64,000 nt of DNA from an uncultured Clostridia bacterium (GCA_944390945.1 CALXRV010000054.1:25390-89389), one strand, 5' to 3'; shown: positions 33,260 to 41,508, counted from the first letter of the stretch. Made by a program: numbers and translations. The notes: generated by a model from the letters alone, not told the origin.

Positions 33260-34222
33260 ATGTGCGATACAGCCTATCAACAAATCTTCCCCTATCTGCC
33301 GCAATCCCTGCGCAACCTGTTGGAAGCGTTGCCGCCGGAACAACTGCGCGGCCTGGAAGAGATCCGGCTGAAACCCGGGCTGCCTGTATTGCTACGGTTT
33401 GATGAAAGCGAAGCTCTGCTCACCTCAGCAGGCAACCTCACTTCGGACCAGACGGCTGAGGGGCTGCGCCTGCTCAGCCCAGACGAAATGCGGCGTACCG
33501 TGCTGCTGCTGGCAGATTCTTCCCTGTATGCCTTTGAGGAGGAGCTGCGCCGGGGATATATCACGCTCAATGGCGGACATCGTGCTGGTTTGACCGGCCG
33601 CGCCGTATTGGCCCAGGGGGCAATCCGGACGATTAAGGAGATTTCCGGCATCAATATCCGCATCGCACGCCATATTGCTGGCGTTGCCCTGCCACTGCTA
33701 CCCTGTCTGGTTGATGCCCAGGCAAGGCTGTTGCCCACCCTGATCATCTCTCCACCACGCGCCGGCAAAACGACGATGCTGCGCGATCTGGCACGCCTGC
33801 TTTCCGATGGCGTCGGCATCCCGCCGCTGCGTGTGGGGTTGGTGGATGAGCGTTCCGAGCTGGCCGCAATGCGCAATGGCATCGCGCAATTACCAGTTGG
33901 TCTGCGTACGGATGTGATGGACGGCTGCCCCAAAGCAGAAGGCATGCTGCTCCTGCTGCGCTCGATGAGTCCGGATGTGCTGATCACGGATGAGATCGGT
34001 CGCAGCGAGGATGCGACCGCACTGCGAGAAGCAGCGCATGCCGGCGTCGCGGTGATCGCCAGTGCGCATGGCTGTGATGAAGCGGAAATTCGTTTGCGTC
34101 CCGTGCTTGCCGGTCTACTGGCGGAAAACGCCTTCCGCCGCATCGTCATCCTTTCCCGCCGGCATGGTCCAGGGACGATCGAACGCGTCTATGCGCCCGG
34201 CGGAGAGGGGGACATCGCATGA
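33260..34222 (+). CDS. spoIIIAA: SpoIIIAA, stage III sporulation ATPase
   Basis: 320-aa secretion-type ATPase of the mother-cell/forespore SpoIIIA-SpoIIQ channel. Walker A is ISPPRAGKTTMLRDLA near residue 165, Walker B-type sequence is LLRSMSPDVLITDEIGR near residue 235, and the family N-terminal part (LEEIRLKPGLPV) is present. First gene of the operon; translated from the hairpin described at 33205-33257. In B. subtilis the operon is under sigma-E in the mother cell. Confidence 0.95.
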   Translation: MCDTAYQQIFPYLPQSLRNLLEALPPEQLRGLEEIRLKPGLPVLLRFDESEALLTSAGNLTSDQTAEGLRLLSPDEMRRTVLLLADSSLYAFEEELRRGYITLNGGHRAGLTGRAVLAQGAIRTIKEISGINIRIARHIAGVALPLLPCLVDAQARLLPTLIISPPRAGKTTMLRDLARLLSDGVGIPPLRVGLVDERSELAAMRNGIAQLPVGLRTDVMDGCPKAEGMLLLLRSMSPDVLITDEIGRSEDATALREAAHAGVAVIASAHGCDEAEIRLRPVLAGLLAENAFRRIVILSRRHGPGTIERVYAPGGEGDIA

Positions 34223-34728
34223 TCGTACTGACCGGTGGCCTGCTCATCCTCATCGCCTGCGTCGGTGCAGGGCGCTATGCCGCCGCCTTGTTACGGGAAC
34301 GCTGCCGGCGCCTGCTTGATGCGGATGCCGGCCTGCTCGCTCTTTCGCGTGAGACCGGCTATTTGGCCGTGCCGCTTGCCGACGGGCTGGCTACCGCCGC
34401 GCAGGAGGCAGGACGAGCTGCAGCGCTGTTTCAAACCGCACAGGATACGCTGCGCCGCGGTGATGGCATCAGCGGTGGTGAAGCATGGATGTATGCGCTG
34501 CAACAGACCGCGCAACTCTGGACAGACAACGAAGCCGCAGCCCTCTCAGCTGTTGCCGCCGGGCTAGGCGCTGCGGATGCGGAAACACAGAAAAAACATC
34601 TCGTGCTGGCACGACAACGGCTAGCTGGCTGTTACCGTGTCGCTGCGGATGCCGAAGCGCGCTACGGCAAGCTATGGCGCAGCATGGGCTGGGCCGGCGG
34701 TGCGGTATTGATTTTGTTGCTGATCTGA
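34219..34728 (+). CDS. spoIIIAB: SpoIIIAB, channel component
   Basis: 169-aa membrane protein with an N-terminal hydrophobic segment (GGLLILIACVGAGRYAAALL), a mostly helical body and a C-terminal hydrophobic segment (GWAGGAVLILLLI), the SpoIIIAB layout related to type II secretion inner-membrane platform (GspF) proteins. ATG overlaps the spoIIIAA stop as ATGA, giving translational coupling. Confidence 0.9.
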   Translation: MIVLTGGLLILIACVGAGRYAAALLRERCRRLLDADAGLLALSRETGYLAVPLADGLATAAQEAGRAAALFQTAQDTLRRGDGISGGEAWMYALQQTAQLWTDNEAAALSAVAAGLGAADAETQKKHLVLARQRLAGCYRVAADAEARYGKLWRSMGWAGGAVLILLLI

Positions 34729-34751
34729 GCGCATAGCGGAGGGAGGAGCTT

Positions 34752-34955
34752 ATGGACGACGTTTCGATCATCTTCTTTCTGATGGCGCTGGCCATTGCCG
34801 TGACCATCCTGCATACCTTTCTCAAACAAGCGGGCCGCGATGAATTCGCTTATTTGGCGCTCGTCGCCGGACTGGCAGTGGCGCTCGTCCGCGTGCTGCC
34901 GGTGCTGCAGCAACTCTTTGACGGCGTGCAGGCGGTGTTCAGCCTTTATGATTGA
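34752..34955 (+). CDS. spoIIIAC: SpoIIIAC, small channel membrane protein
   Basis: 67-aa protein with two membrane segments (FFLMALAIAVTILHTFL and FAYLALVAGLAVALVRVLP). Size and sequence fit SpoIIIAC. Start follows GGAGGGAGGAG by 4 nt. Confidence 0.9.
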   Translation: MDDVSIIFFLMALAIAVTILHTFLKQAGRDEFAYLALVAGLAVALVRVLPVLQQLFDGVQAVFSLYD

Positions 34956-34963
34956 GCGCGCTT

Positions 34964-35362
34964 ATGGATACCACCAATTTGATTGTTTTCATTGTTCTGG
35001 CACTGATTGCGACAATCATTGCGGTCTTTCTCAAGGAAAGCCGGATGAAAACCGCCTCCCTGCTGGTGATGATTGCAGCCGGCTGCCTGATCTTCCTGCG
35101 CCTGCTACCTTCGCTCTCCTTACTGTTCGATTCATTCTCTACCCTATCCGAGCGCGCTGGCGTCAGCAGCGACTATCTTTCGCTGCTGTTGAAGATCATC
35201 GGTCTTGCTTATCTGGCGGAATTCGGTGCGCAACTCTGCCGCGATGCCGGCGAGGGGGCGGCGGCGCTGAAGATCGAATTCGCTGCCAAAATCACCATTT
35301 TATTGCTGGCATTGCCGTTGATCGCAAGCGTCATCCAGGCGGTGCTGCGCTTATTGGATTAA
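34964..35362 (+). CDS. spoIIIAD: SpoIIIAD, channel membrane protein
   Basis: 132-aa membrane protein with the N-terminal segment LIVFIVLALIATIIAVFL, the conserved KESRMKTASLLVMIAAGCLIFLRL (two parts), a central acidic GEGAAALKIEFAAK motif and a final hydrophobic helix. ATG 34964 follows a weak GAG site; a TTG at 34952 overlapping the spoIIIAC stop (TTGA) is an alternative. Confidence 0.88.
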   Translation: MDTTNLIVFIVLALIATIIAVFLKESRMKTASLLVMIAAGCLIFLRLLPSLSLLFDSFSTLSERAGVSSDYLSLLLKIIGLAYLAEFGAQLCRDAGEGAAALKIEFAAKITILLLALPLIASVIQAVLRLLD

Positions 35363-36525
35363 TTCTGCTGCTGCTCTTTTTTCTCTCCCCCACGGCATTG
35401 GCAGCCGAACAGCCGGCGGCCGAAAGCGCGCAGACAGAACCCGGCAGCACGGATACTGCATCGCTGATCGATACCAGCGCGCTGGAAGGAATGCTTGCGG
35501 AAATGGATCAGCAATACGCTGATTATCTGGAGGGGTTTTCCCTTCGCGCTATTTGGCATGAGCTGCGTACGAACGGCAACCCGCCTTCGCTTGATCAGCT
35601 GGTTGCATTATTCGCCTCGCTGTTTTTCCAGGAAGTACTGGCCAGCGGCGCCCTACTCGCACAAATCATGGCGCTTTCCCTGCTCGCTCTGCTGTTGCAG
35701 ATCCTACGCGGCAGTTTTGCCAGCGGGCAGATCGCACAGCTCTCGAGCTGGGTCGTTTTTCTGCTGCTACTCGCGCTGATGACAGCGACGTTTTCCGCAG
35801 CTCTGCAGGAAGCGCGCAGCGCGCTGCAAATGATTGCCGACCTGATCTTTGTCCTGCTGCCGCTGTTGCTGCCCCTGCTGGCTGCGCTGGGCGGAGTATC
35901 TACCGTTGCCTTGATCTCGCCTGCTCTGCTCTTTGCGCTCAACCTGCTGATCACGTTGATGAAGAATATCGTATTCCCGCTCATCTGTTTTTCTGCCCTG
36001 CTGCGGTTAGCCGGACGGCTCTCGCCACATTTTCCGATCAGCCGAATGGCAGCGCTCTGTAAAGATGCCGCACTGGGGCTGATGAGCATAGTCGCCACCC
36101 TGTTCATCACCTTTCTCAGCCTCTCCGGCATCGCTTCGGCCAGTCGCGACGGCCTGGCGATCAAAGCGGCAAAGACAGCAAGCGGCGCTTTCATTCCGGT
36201 CGTCGGACGGACGCTGGCAGATTCGCTAGACAGCGTGCTGGGCACAGTGCTTCTGCTCAAACAGGCAATCGGGATTATCGGTAGCCTGGGGCTGCTGCTG
36301 ATCTGCGCACTACCAGCCATCCGCTTGCTGGCCCAGGCTATCCTTTTCCGCATCGCAGGCGCACTGATCCAGCCGTTGGGGGACGATGCGCTCTCCGCCG
36401 CGCTGACCGATGCCGGTAACGCGCTGACCTTGCTCTTCGCCGCGCTGGCTCTTTGCGGGCTATTCGCCTTCTTTGCGCTGGCACTCGTTGTCGGTCTGGG
36501 CAGTATAACCATGATGATGCGCTGA
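35353..36525 (+). CDS. spoIIIAE: SpoIIIAE, large channel membrane protein (start codon uncertain)
   Basis: About 390-aa polytopic protein of the SpoIIIA channel. It has a signal-like segment LILLLLFFLSPTALAA and then, from TALRAIWHELRTNGNPPS-like sequence on, some eight membrane segments; motifs KNIVFPLICFSALLRL and GIASASRDGLAIKAAKTASGAFIPVVGRTL (in two parts) are typical. The frame has no ATG, GTG or TTG near the signal sequence. The start given is an ATT 11 nt after AGGCGG and inside spoIIIAD; other ATT codons at 35302/35311 would add a basic n-region (DRKRH). Internal starts downstream would lose the signal sequence. Confidence 0.8.
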   Translation: MGLILLLLFFLSPTALAAEQPAAESAQTEPGSTDTASLIDTSALEGMLAEMDQQYADYLEGFSLRAIWHELRTNGNPPSLDQLVALFASLFFQEVLASGALLAQIMALSLLALLLQILRGSFASGQIAQLSSWVVFLLLLALMTATFSAALQEARSALQMIADLIFVLLPLLLPLLAALGGVSTVALISPALLFALNLLITLMKNIVFPLICFSALLRLAGRLSPHFPISRMAALCKDAALGLMSIVATLFITFLSLSGIASASRDGLAIKAAKTASGAFIPVVGRTLADSLDSVLGTVLLLKQAIGIIGSLGLLLICALPAIRLLAQAILFRIAGALIQPLGDDALSAALTDAGNALTLLFAALALCGLFAFFALALVVGLGSITMMMR

Positions 36526-36562
36526 AAGCGCGAATACCAATACAGAAAGGAGAAGGGCCAAG

Positions 36563-37129
36563 GTGGAAGTCGTCGCCGAAATCATCCGCGGCATCGCAGC
36601 ATTAGTACTGCTGGCCGCATTGCTGGAGATGCTGTTGCCAGAGGGCACAACAGCCCGCTTCATCCGCGTCATCATCGGACTGGCGCTGATCGCCAGCGTT
36701 ATTCTGCCCTTAGCGCAAGATCTCAAACCACAGCAGCTGGCGTCTGCACGCGAACTGGATTTGACCGGGATGGCAAAGTCGGCGGATGATGCAGAAACCA
36801 CGGCGGAATATGCGGCAGAAGGCGCGGCGCTCGCCGCAACGCTGCAAGACAGCGCCATGTTGGAATATGCGACCGAACTTAACCGTCAGGCGGCGGCGCT
36901 TGCCACGCTGGCAGAAGGGATATCCACGGCAGATGCGACCGTTGTCTTTGATGATGACGGCACATTGCGGCAGATTGAGCTCGAGCTGACAACGGAACCT
37001 GGCTGTGACCCAGAGGCAGCTGCCACTGCAGCAGTCAACCTGGTCAGCGGATTTTATCTACTGCCGAGCGAACAGGTCGGATATGCCGTTACTTCAGCAG
37101 AAGAAACCGGAATGGAGGGATCTGAATGA
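36563..37129 (+). CDS. spoIIIAF: SpoIIIAF, channel protein
   Basis: 188-aa protein with two N-terminal membrane segments (IIRGIAALVLLAALLEMLLP and FIRVIIGLALIASVILPLAQDL in part) and a soluble C-terminal domain, the SpoIIIAF layout. GTG start follows AAGGAG by 10 nt. Confidence 0.9.
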   Translation: MEVVAEIIRGIAALVLLAALLEMLLPEGTTARFIRVIIGLALIASVILPLAQDLKPQQLASARELDLTGMAKSADDAETTAEYAAEGAALAATLQDSAMLEYATELNRQAAALATLAEGISTADATVVFDDDGTLRQIELELTTEPGCDPEAAATAAVNLVSGFYLLPSEQVGYAVTSAEETGMEGSE

Positions 37130-37773
37130 CAGAAAGCCAGCCGCAAACGTGGGAGCAAGAATCGGAGCAGCAGCAACACAGCGATAAAAAACTGCATGGC
37201 TGGTGGCATCGTCTGGCGGCCAAAGAGCAAAAGCTGCTGATCCGGTTGGGCATTTGCCTGGCGGCCGGCATCACGCTGATGTATGCCGGAAGCCTGGGGC
37301 TGGGCGCCGGCCATACATCGTCAGACGTTGCGGAACGCCAACAGCAGGAAGAACTATCCACCACAGCAGAAAGCGAAGTGCTGGAACAGAAGCTGGCGGA
37401 TATTCTCTCGCAGGTAAAAGGCGCTGGCCAGGTTAGTGTAGCCGTAGAATATAGCGAAAGCGCTGCCGCAGTCTATGCCACAGATCGAGAGATATCCGAA
37501 GACGAGGACGGCAGCAGCCGGCAGGAGCAGGAAAGCTTGACCTTGGCTGGAGACGCGCCGGTGCTGATCAAGCAACAGACACCGCAGCTGCGCGGCGTTC
37601 TCGTCGTAGCAAGCGGGGCTGGAGATGTCCTCGTACGCGAGCGGCTGCTTCAGGCGGTGAAAGGTTTGCTGGGGTTAGAGGCTGCCCAAATTGCGATTAT
37701 TGAAGGCGAGTATGGTATGGAAAGTACGGCAAATAGCCAAAATACAGAAGGGAGCGAATCAGATGCGGTTTGA
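37126..37773 (+). CDS. spoIIIAG: SpoIIIAG, channel ring protein
   Basis: 215-aa protein: cytoplasmic N-terminus rich in Gln/Glu, one membrane segment (LLIRLGICLAAGITLMYAGSL), then an intermembrane ring domain with the spore-type EQKLADILSQVKGAGQVSVAVEYSES start. B. subtilis SpoIIIAG forms a large ring. ATG overlaps the spoIIIAF stop as ATGA. Confidence 0.9.
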   Translation: MTESQPQTWEQESEQQQHSDKKLHGWWHRLAAKEQKLLIRLGICLAAGITLMYAGSLGLGAGHTSSDVAERQQQEELSTTAESEVLEQKLADILSQVKGAGQVSVAVEYSESAAAVYATDREISEDEDGSSRQEQESLTLAGDAPVLIKQQTPQLRGVLVVASGAGDVLVRERLLQAVKGLLGLEAAQIAIIEGEYGMESTANSQNTEGSESDAV

Positions 37774-38428
37774 TTTCAAAAAACGGGGTTCGGAAGACAA
37801 AAAGAAGCGGATTGTACCCGCCAAATTGGGGCTGTTGGCTTTTCTTGCCTTCTGCCTCTGCGTACTGGCCTGGGATATTGCGCAAGGCGGAACAGATGGC
37901 GCCTTAACCGCCGAACGTCCGGCAGTCGATGTTTCGGATCTCGACCTGCCGGAGCCAGCTGTTGCCGTAAGCGCCACGGCAGGTCAGGAAGGGAACGAAA
38001 AAGAAGACGAGCAAGCAGGCGGAGAAAGCGAAGCTGCGGAAGAAGAAAAAGCGGGGGAAGCGCCGCTGACCACCGAAGATGCTGCTGCCGCCGTTTTCGC
38101 CGCCTATCGTATGGATCGGGAACAATCGCGCAGCGAAGAATTGGCCCTGCTGCAAGATGTGATCGAGGATAAAGCAAGTTCCGAAGATATCCGCCGCGAA
38201 GCAGAACAGCGCCGCCTGGATATCGCAGCTGCCATCGAGCAGGAAGCAAATGCAGAAAGCCTGCTGGACGCCAAAGGTTTTGGCGAAACTGTCGTCCTGC
38301 GCGGCACGGATCAGGCTACCGTAGTCTGTGCGATCGAGCTGGATGCAGTCAAGGCTGCCCAAATTGCCGAAATCGTTTCCACAGCATGCGAGGTAGACTT
38401 TAAAAATGTAGTTATTGTCAATAGGTGA
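37763..38428 (+). CDS. spoIIIAH: SpoIIIAH, channel ring protein that meets SpoIIQ
   Basis: 221-aa protein: short cytoplasmic end, one membrane segment (LGLLAFLAFCLCVLAWDIA), an acidic Glu-rich linker (about residues 70-100) and a C-terminal ring-building domain (AAAVFAAYRMDREQSRSEELALL onward), which in B. subtilis pairs with SpoIIQ across the intermembrane space. ATG 37763 overlaps spoIIIAG by 11 nt and follows GAAGGGAG; a long frame upstream is a shadow. Confidence 0.9.
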   Translation: MRFDFKKRGSEDKKKRIVPAKLGLLAFLAFCLCVLAWDIAQGGTDGALTAERPAVDVSDLDLPEPAVAVSATAGQEGNEKEDEQAGGESEAAEEEKAGEAPLTTEDAAAAVFAAYRMDREQSRSEELALLQDVIEDKASSEDIRREAEQRRLDIAAAIEQEANAESLLDAKGFGETVVLRGTDQATVVCAIELDAVKAAQIAEIVSTACEVDFKNVVIVNR

Positions 38429-38443
38429 ATCCTCTGGTATAAT
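38415..38443 (+). promoter_or_regulatory. Predicted sigma-A promoter of asp23, inside spoIIIAH
   Basis: TTGTCA (38415-38420), 17-bp spacer, perfect TATAAT (38438-38443). The -35 lies in the last codons of spoIIIAH, so the vegetative asp23 unit is transcribed independently of the sporulation operon. Confidence 0.8.
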
Positions 38444-38454
38444 ATATCTAATCA

Positions 38455-38488
38455 CCTGTTCCTCATATCCTTCGGGATATGCCACAGG
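38455..38488 (+). promoter_or_regulatory. 5'-UTR hairpin of asp23 mRNA with UUCG loop
   Basis: Outer CCTGT / ACAGG (38455-38459 and 38484-38488) and inner 7-bp CATATCC / GGATATG closed by a TTCG tetraloop. The predicted start site is about 5 nt before it, and AAGGAGG follows it at once. Probable mRNA 5'-end stabiliser. Confidence 0.55.
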
Positions 38489-38507
38489 ACAAAAGGAGGG
38501 CAATCAC

Positions 38508-38906
38508 ATGGTCGAAAGCGAAGAGAGAATCGCAGAGAGCACCGAACAAACCAGTATCGGCAGCGTCCGCATCGCATCTGACGTCGTGGCCACCATCGCC
38601 AGTCTGGCTGCAGCTGATGTTCCCGGCATCGCGGGGATGAGCGGCGGCGTAGTCGGCGGTATCGCGGAAATGCTCGGCCGCAAGAATCTGACCAAAGGTG
38701 TGAAAGTCGAGGTCAGCGAGAAAGAGACCACGATCGAAGTCTTCCTGATCGTGGAATATGGCGTCTCGATCGCCGATGTCGCCCAGCAGGTGCAGCAGAA
38801 TGTCAAGAGCACCGTGGAAAGCATGACCGGGCTCAATTGCAACGCCGTCAATATCCATGTCCAGGGCATCGTCTTCCAGCAGCCTGCCGCACCGGTGGAA
38901 GAATAA
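38508..38906 (+). CDS. Asp23/Gls24-family alkaline shock protein
   Basis: 132-aa cytoplasmic protein of the Asp23 family, one domain: VRIASDVVATIASLAAADVPGIAGMSG, then VKVEVSEKETTIEVFLIVEYGVSIADVAQQVQQNVKSTVESMTGL (both given in parts). ATG 38508 follows AAGGAGG by 8 nt. Asp23 is membrane-tethered by AmaP, the next gene, and its loss raises wall-stress response in S. aureus. Longer upstream frames lie in the leader. Confidence 0.9.
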   Translation: MVESEERIAESTEQTSIGSVRIASDVVATIASLAAADVPGIAGMSGGVVGGIAEMLGRKNLTKGVKVEVSEKETTIEVFLIVEYGVSIADVAQQVQQNVKSTVESMTGLNCNAVNIHVQGIVFQQPAAPVEE

Positions 38907-38987
38907 ACGGCGGTAGGGCAACGGGAATGCGAACAGGGCTGCGGCTGATGCCGGAACCCTTGTTTCGCGTGAAGGGAGAGATGCTTG

Positions 38988-39569
38988 ATGGCTGTATTCC
39001 GAAGAGTATTGGTCGCATTGGGCGGGCTGATTCTGCTTGCGCTCGCCGCATTGACGGCGGTTGGTCTTGTCAACCATGTCCTGGCCGCAACCATATTGGA
39101 TTTTCTTGACCGCTGCTTCCTTTATAACCTGCAGCTCTGCTTCCTGGAAAGCCAGCAGCTGTGGATACCGATCCTGGCTGGCGCTGTCTTTTTGCTGCTA
39201 GCAATCGTGCTGCTGATCGCAGCTTTCAGCCGGCCTAAGCAAGTACGACAGGTGCGTGTGGAGACAGCTGACGGCAGCGGTGTGGATATCAGCCTGGAAG
39301 CGATCGATAGCGTCGTGCGTCGGGCGGCCAGCAGCGTATCCCAGGTCAAACACCTCACCAGCCGACTGCGGGTCGCTGGCGAAGGCTTGATCATCGCACT
39401 GCATATCATGGTACCGGCCGGCACTGCAATACCAGATATCGGGATGGCGGTGCGGCGTGCAGTTGCCAGTGAATTGGAAACCATAGTTGGCCTCACGGCA
39501 AAAGAGATTCGTGTGGAAGTCGTAAATGTAGTGGACAAGCCTGAGGAGGGAACGCGGAGTGGAACCTGA
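38988..39569 (+). CDS. amaP: AmaP-type membrane anchor of Asp23
   Basis: 193-aa protein with two membrane segments (ALGGLILLALAALTAVGLV and WIPILAGAVFLLLAIVLLIAAF) and a C-terminal alkaline-shock-like soluble domain (VDISLEAIDSVVRRAASSVSQV onward). This is the layout of AmaP, which holds Asp23 at the membrane. ATG 38988 is 7 nt from AGGGAG; a TTG one codon upstream is also possible. It follows asp23 by 81 bp. Confidence 0.85.
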   Translation: MAVFRRVLVALGGLILLALAALTAVGLVNHVLAATILDFLDRCFLYNLQLCFLESQQLWIPILAGAVFLLLAIVLLIAAFSRPKQVRQVRVETADGSGVDISLEAIDSVVRRAASSVSQVKHLTSRLRVAGEGLIIALHIMVPAGTAIPDIGMAVRRAVASELETIVGLTAKEIRVEVVNVVDKPEEGTRSGT

Positions 39570-39780
39570 TAAAACGCTGCTGGAAATCTGGCACAAATAC
39601 AAATGGACGATATTGCTGGCCTTTTTTGGCTTAATCTTCGCGGTCTGCGTTATCACTTATGGCTTTTTCAAGTCTCTGTTCCTTTTCCTCTGCATCGCCG
39701 CCGGCATTTTTATCGGCCTGCAGATTGACAAAAAAACAGCAAAGAAGCGGCAATCGGAGGATATTTATTACCATGAATAA
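39559..39780 (+). CDS. DUF2273 small membrane protein
   Basis: 73-aa protein with two membrane segments (WTILLAFFGLIFAVCVITYGFF, in part, and LFLFLCIAAGIFIGLQID), a typical DUF2273 companion of Asp23/AmaP. GTG start after GGAGG; overlaps amaP by 11 nt. Its exact role is unknown. Confidence 0.85.
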   Translation: MEPDKTLLEIWHKYKWTILLAFFGLIFAVCVITYGFFKSLFLFLCIAAGIFIGLQIDKKTAKKRQSEDIYYHE

Positions 39781-40513
39781 GAACGACCGGCGCTCTGCCG
39801 GTTGGAAAGCTGCGGCCGGCGACAAAACAAGAGAGCGAATGGCCGGGCCGCGCATGAGAGACAAAAAAGAAGAGCAGAAAAAAGAAGAATGGGAGATCGC
39901 CCTGGCCGAAGTCGATCTACCAGAGCCGGCGGAAGGTGGCAAAATCATCACCTTTTCCCTGCCCGTCACAGAAGAAAAACCGGTCAAGCCGCGCGTGATG
40001 AAGAAAGCGCCGGAGACAGCTGCCGAATCGACAACAAAGGATTTCACCGCTTACAACCGCGAAGATTACGCTGGTTTATCCGACTCGCCACGCCGCCGCG
40101 CACGAGAAGCAGCTCTGCTGCTGTTATTTTCCGCTACGAGCGGCGGTGATTGGAACACGGCTGAAAATATCCTGCAAGATACCGCTGTTTCCGGGGAAAA
40201 TAGAACATTCGCCCTCGACCTGGCGCAGACGGCCTACCAGGAGCTGACGGAAAACGACCAACTGCTGGCACGTTATGCGCGGGATTGGGATGTAGAACGT
40301 TTTTCCAGCGTGGACCGTTGCATCCTGCGGCTGGCGCTTGCCGAGCTGCGGCGCGAGAACCCCGAAGATCATACGATTGTGATCAACGAAGCGATTGAGC
40401 TGGGCAAAAAATTTGGCTCAGAAGAAAGCGGCGCTTTTATCAACGCCATGCTGGATAATATCGCGCGGCAGGAATTTTCTGTACAAAACGCCACACCCAG
40501 GACGGATATCTGA
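39773..40513 (+). CDS. nusB: NusB transcription antitermination factor with long N-terminal extension
   Basis: 246 aa, of which about residues 105-236 are the NusB domain (SPRRRAREAALLLLFSA ... LLARYARDWDVERFSSVDRCILRLALAEL ... VINEAIELGKKFGSEESGAFINAML, in parts). It binds boxA RNA with NusE and modifies transcription of rRNA operons. The first 100 residues are basic and low-complexity (MRDKKEEQKKEEWE, PVKPRVMKKAPE) and are not part of usual NusB, about 140 aa. ATG 39773 overlaps the DUF2273 stop; it follows CGGAGG by 12 nt. An internal start near residue 77 (MKKAPE) would shorten the extension. Confidence 0.85.
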   Translation: MNKNDRRSAGWKAAAGDKTRERMAGPRMRDKKEEQKKEEWEIALAEVDLPEPAEGGKIITFSLPVTEEKPVKPRVMKKAPETAAESTTKDFTAYNREDYAGLSDSPRRRAREAALLLLFSATSGGDWNTAENILQDTAVSGENRTFALDLAQTAYQELTENDQLLARYARDWDVERFSSVDRCILRLALAELRRENPEDHTIVINEAIELGKKFGSEESGAFINAMLDNIARQEFSVQNATPRTDI

Positions 40514-40514
40514 T

Positions 40515-41444
40515 ATGGTGACGATACTCGGCATCGATACAAGTTGCTATACGACCTCCGTTGCGCTTTGCGACGAATCTGGCCGCCTTCTGTCTGACAA
40601 AAGGCGGCTTTTACCTGTGCAGGCAGGCAGTTGCGGTCTGCGCCAGAGTGAGGCTTTATTTCTGCATGTGCAGCAGCTCTCTCCGCTGCTGCAGGCAGCG
40701 TTCGCCGAAACCACTGGTCAGCCGGCAGCGGTCGCAGTATCTGCCCGGCCCCGGCCCATAGCAGATTCTTATTTGCCGGTATTCCGCGCCGGGTTATGCG
40801 TAGCGGAAAGCATCGCCAGCGCGCTGCGCATCCCGTGTTACTTTACCAGTCATCAGGAAGGGCATCTTGCTGCAGCCCTTTATTCGCTTTCCGCCAACTG
40901 GCAGCAGCCTTTTTTGGCCCTGCATCTTTCCGGCGGAACGGGAGAACTGCTGCACGTCGTTCCACAGCCAGCCGGATACCAGGTAGAGATCATCGGCGAT
41001 ACAGATTTGCCCCCCGGCCAGTTTATCGACCGTGTTGGCGTTGCGCTTGGCCTGCCCTTCCCTGCCGGACCACATCTGGAAAAACTGACAGAGGAAGCAG
41101 CAGGCACTTCCTTCCGGCTTAGCGGCTCGGTAAAGGATCTGCATATCTCCTTCTCCGGTCCGGAAGCCGCTGCGCAGCGGGCGATCCGCGAAGGCAAAAC
41201 CCCGGGGCCAGAAATCGCGCTTGCGGTATTCGACAATATTGCAAAAAGCCTGGAGAAAGTGATCCGCACGGCCAGGCGGCAAACCGGCTGTCAAAAAGTC
41301 CTGCTGGCAGGAGGCGTTGCTGCCAATCAACGCATCCGCGCCAAGCTGGCACCGTTGCATGTCCATATCGCCGACCCGCGTTATGCCGGCGACAACGCAG
41401 TAGGCGTCGCCCTGCTCGGCGGCAGAATGTTTGCTCAGGCATAG
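40515..41444 (+). CDS. TsaD (Gcp/YgjD) paralogue, peptidase M22-like
   Basis: 309-aa protein of the ASKHA/Gcp family. It has ILGIDTSCYTTSVAL at the N-terminus, the HxxxH metal site HQEGH near residue 116, and the C-terminal LLAGGVAANQRIR and YAGDNAVGVALLG. Sequences of this shorter type occur next to nusB in clostridia in addition to genuine TsaD, which makes tRNA t6A37. Whether this paralogue acts on tRNA is not known. Start is 2 nt after the nusB stop, so probably coupled. Confidence 0.75.
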   Translation: MVTILGIDTSCYTTSVALCDESGRLLSDKRRLLPVQAGSCGLRQSEALFLHVQQLSPLLQAAFAETTGQPAAVAVSARPRPIADSYLPVFRAGLCVAESIASALRIPCYFTSHQEGHLAAALYSLSANWQQPFLALHLSGGTGELLHVVPQPAGYQVEIIGDTDLPPGQFIDRVGVALGLPFPAGPHLEKLTEEAAGTSFRLSGSVKDLHISFSGPEAAAQRAIREGKTPGPEIALAVFDNIAKSLEKVIRTARRQTGCQKVLLAGGVAANQRIRAKLAPLHVHIADPRYAGDNAVGVALLGGRMFAQA

Positions 41445-41508
41445 GGGTTTCTCCACTGTGACATGAGCATGCATCTGCTTAACCTCTGCGCGAACCATCG
41501 AAAACAAA

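Noticed and set aside
34840..35352. Long upstream extension of the spoIIIAE frame back to an ATG at 34840
   Set aside because: It overlaps spoIIIAC and spoIIIAD in another frame and encodes no family sequence; it is a shadow of an open frame.
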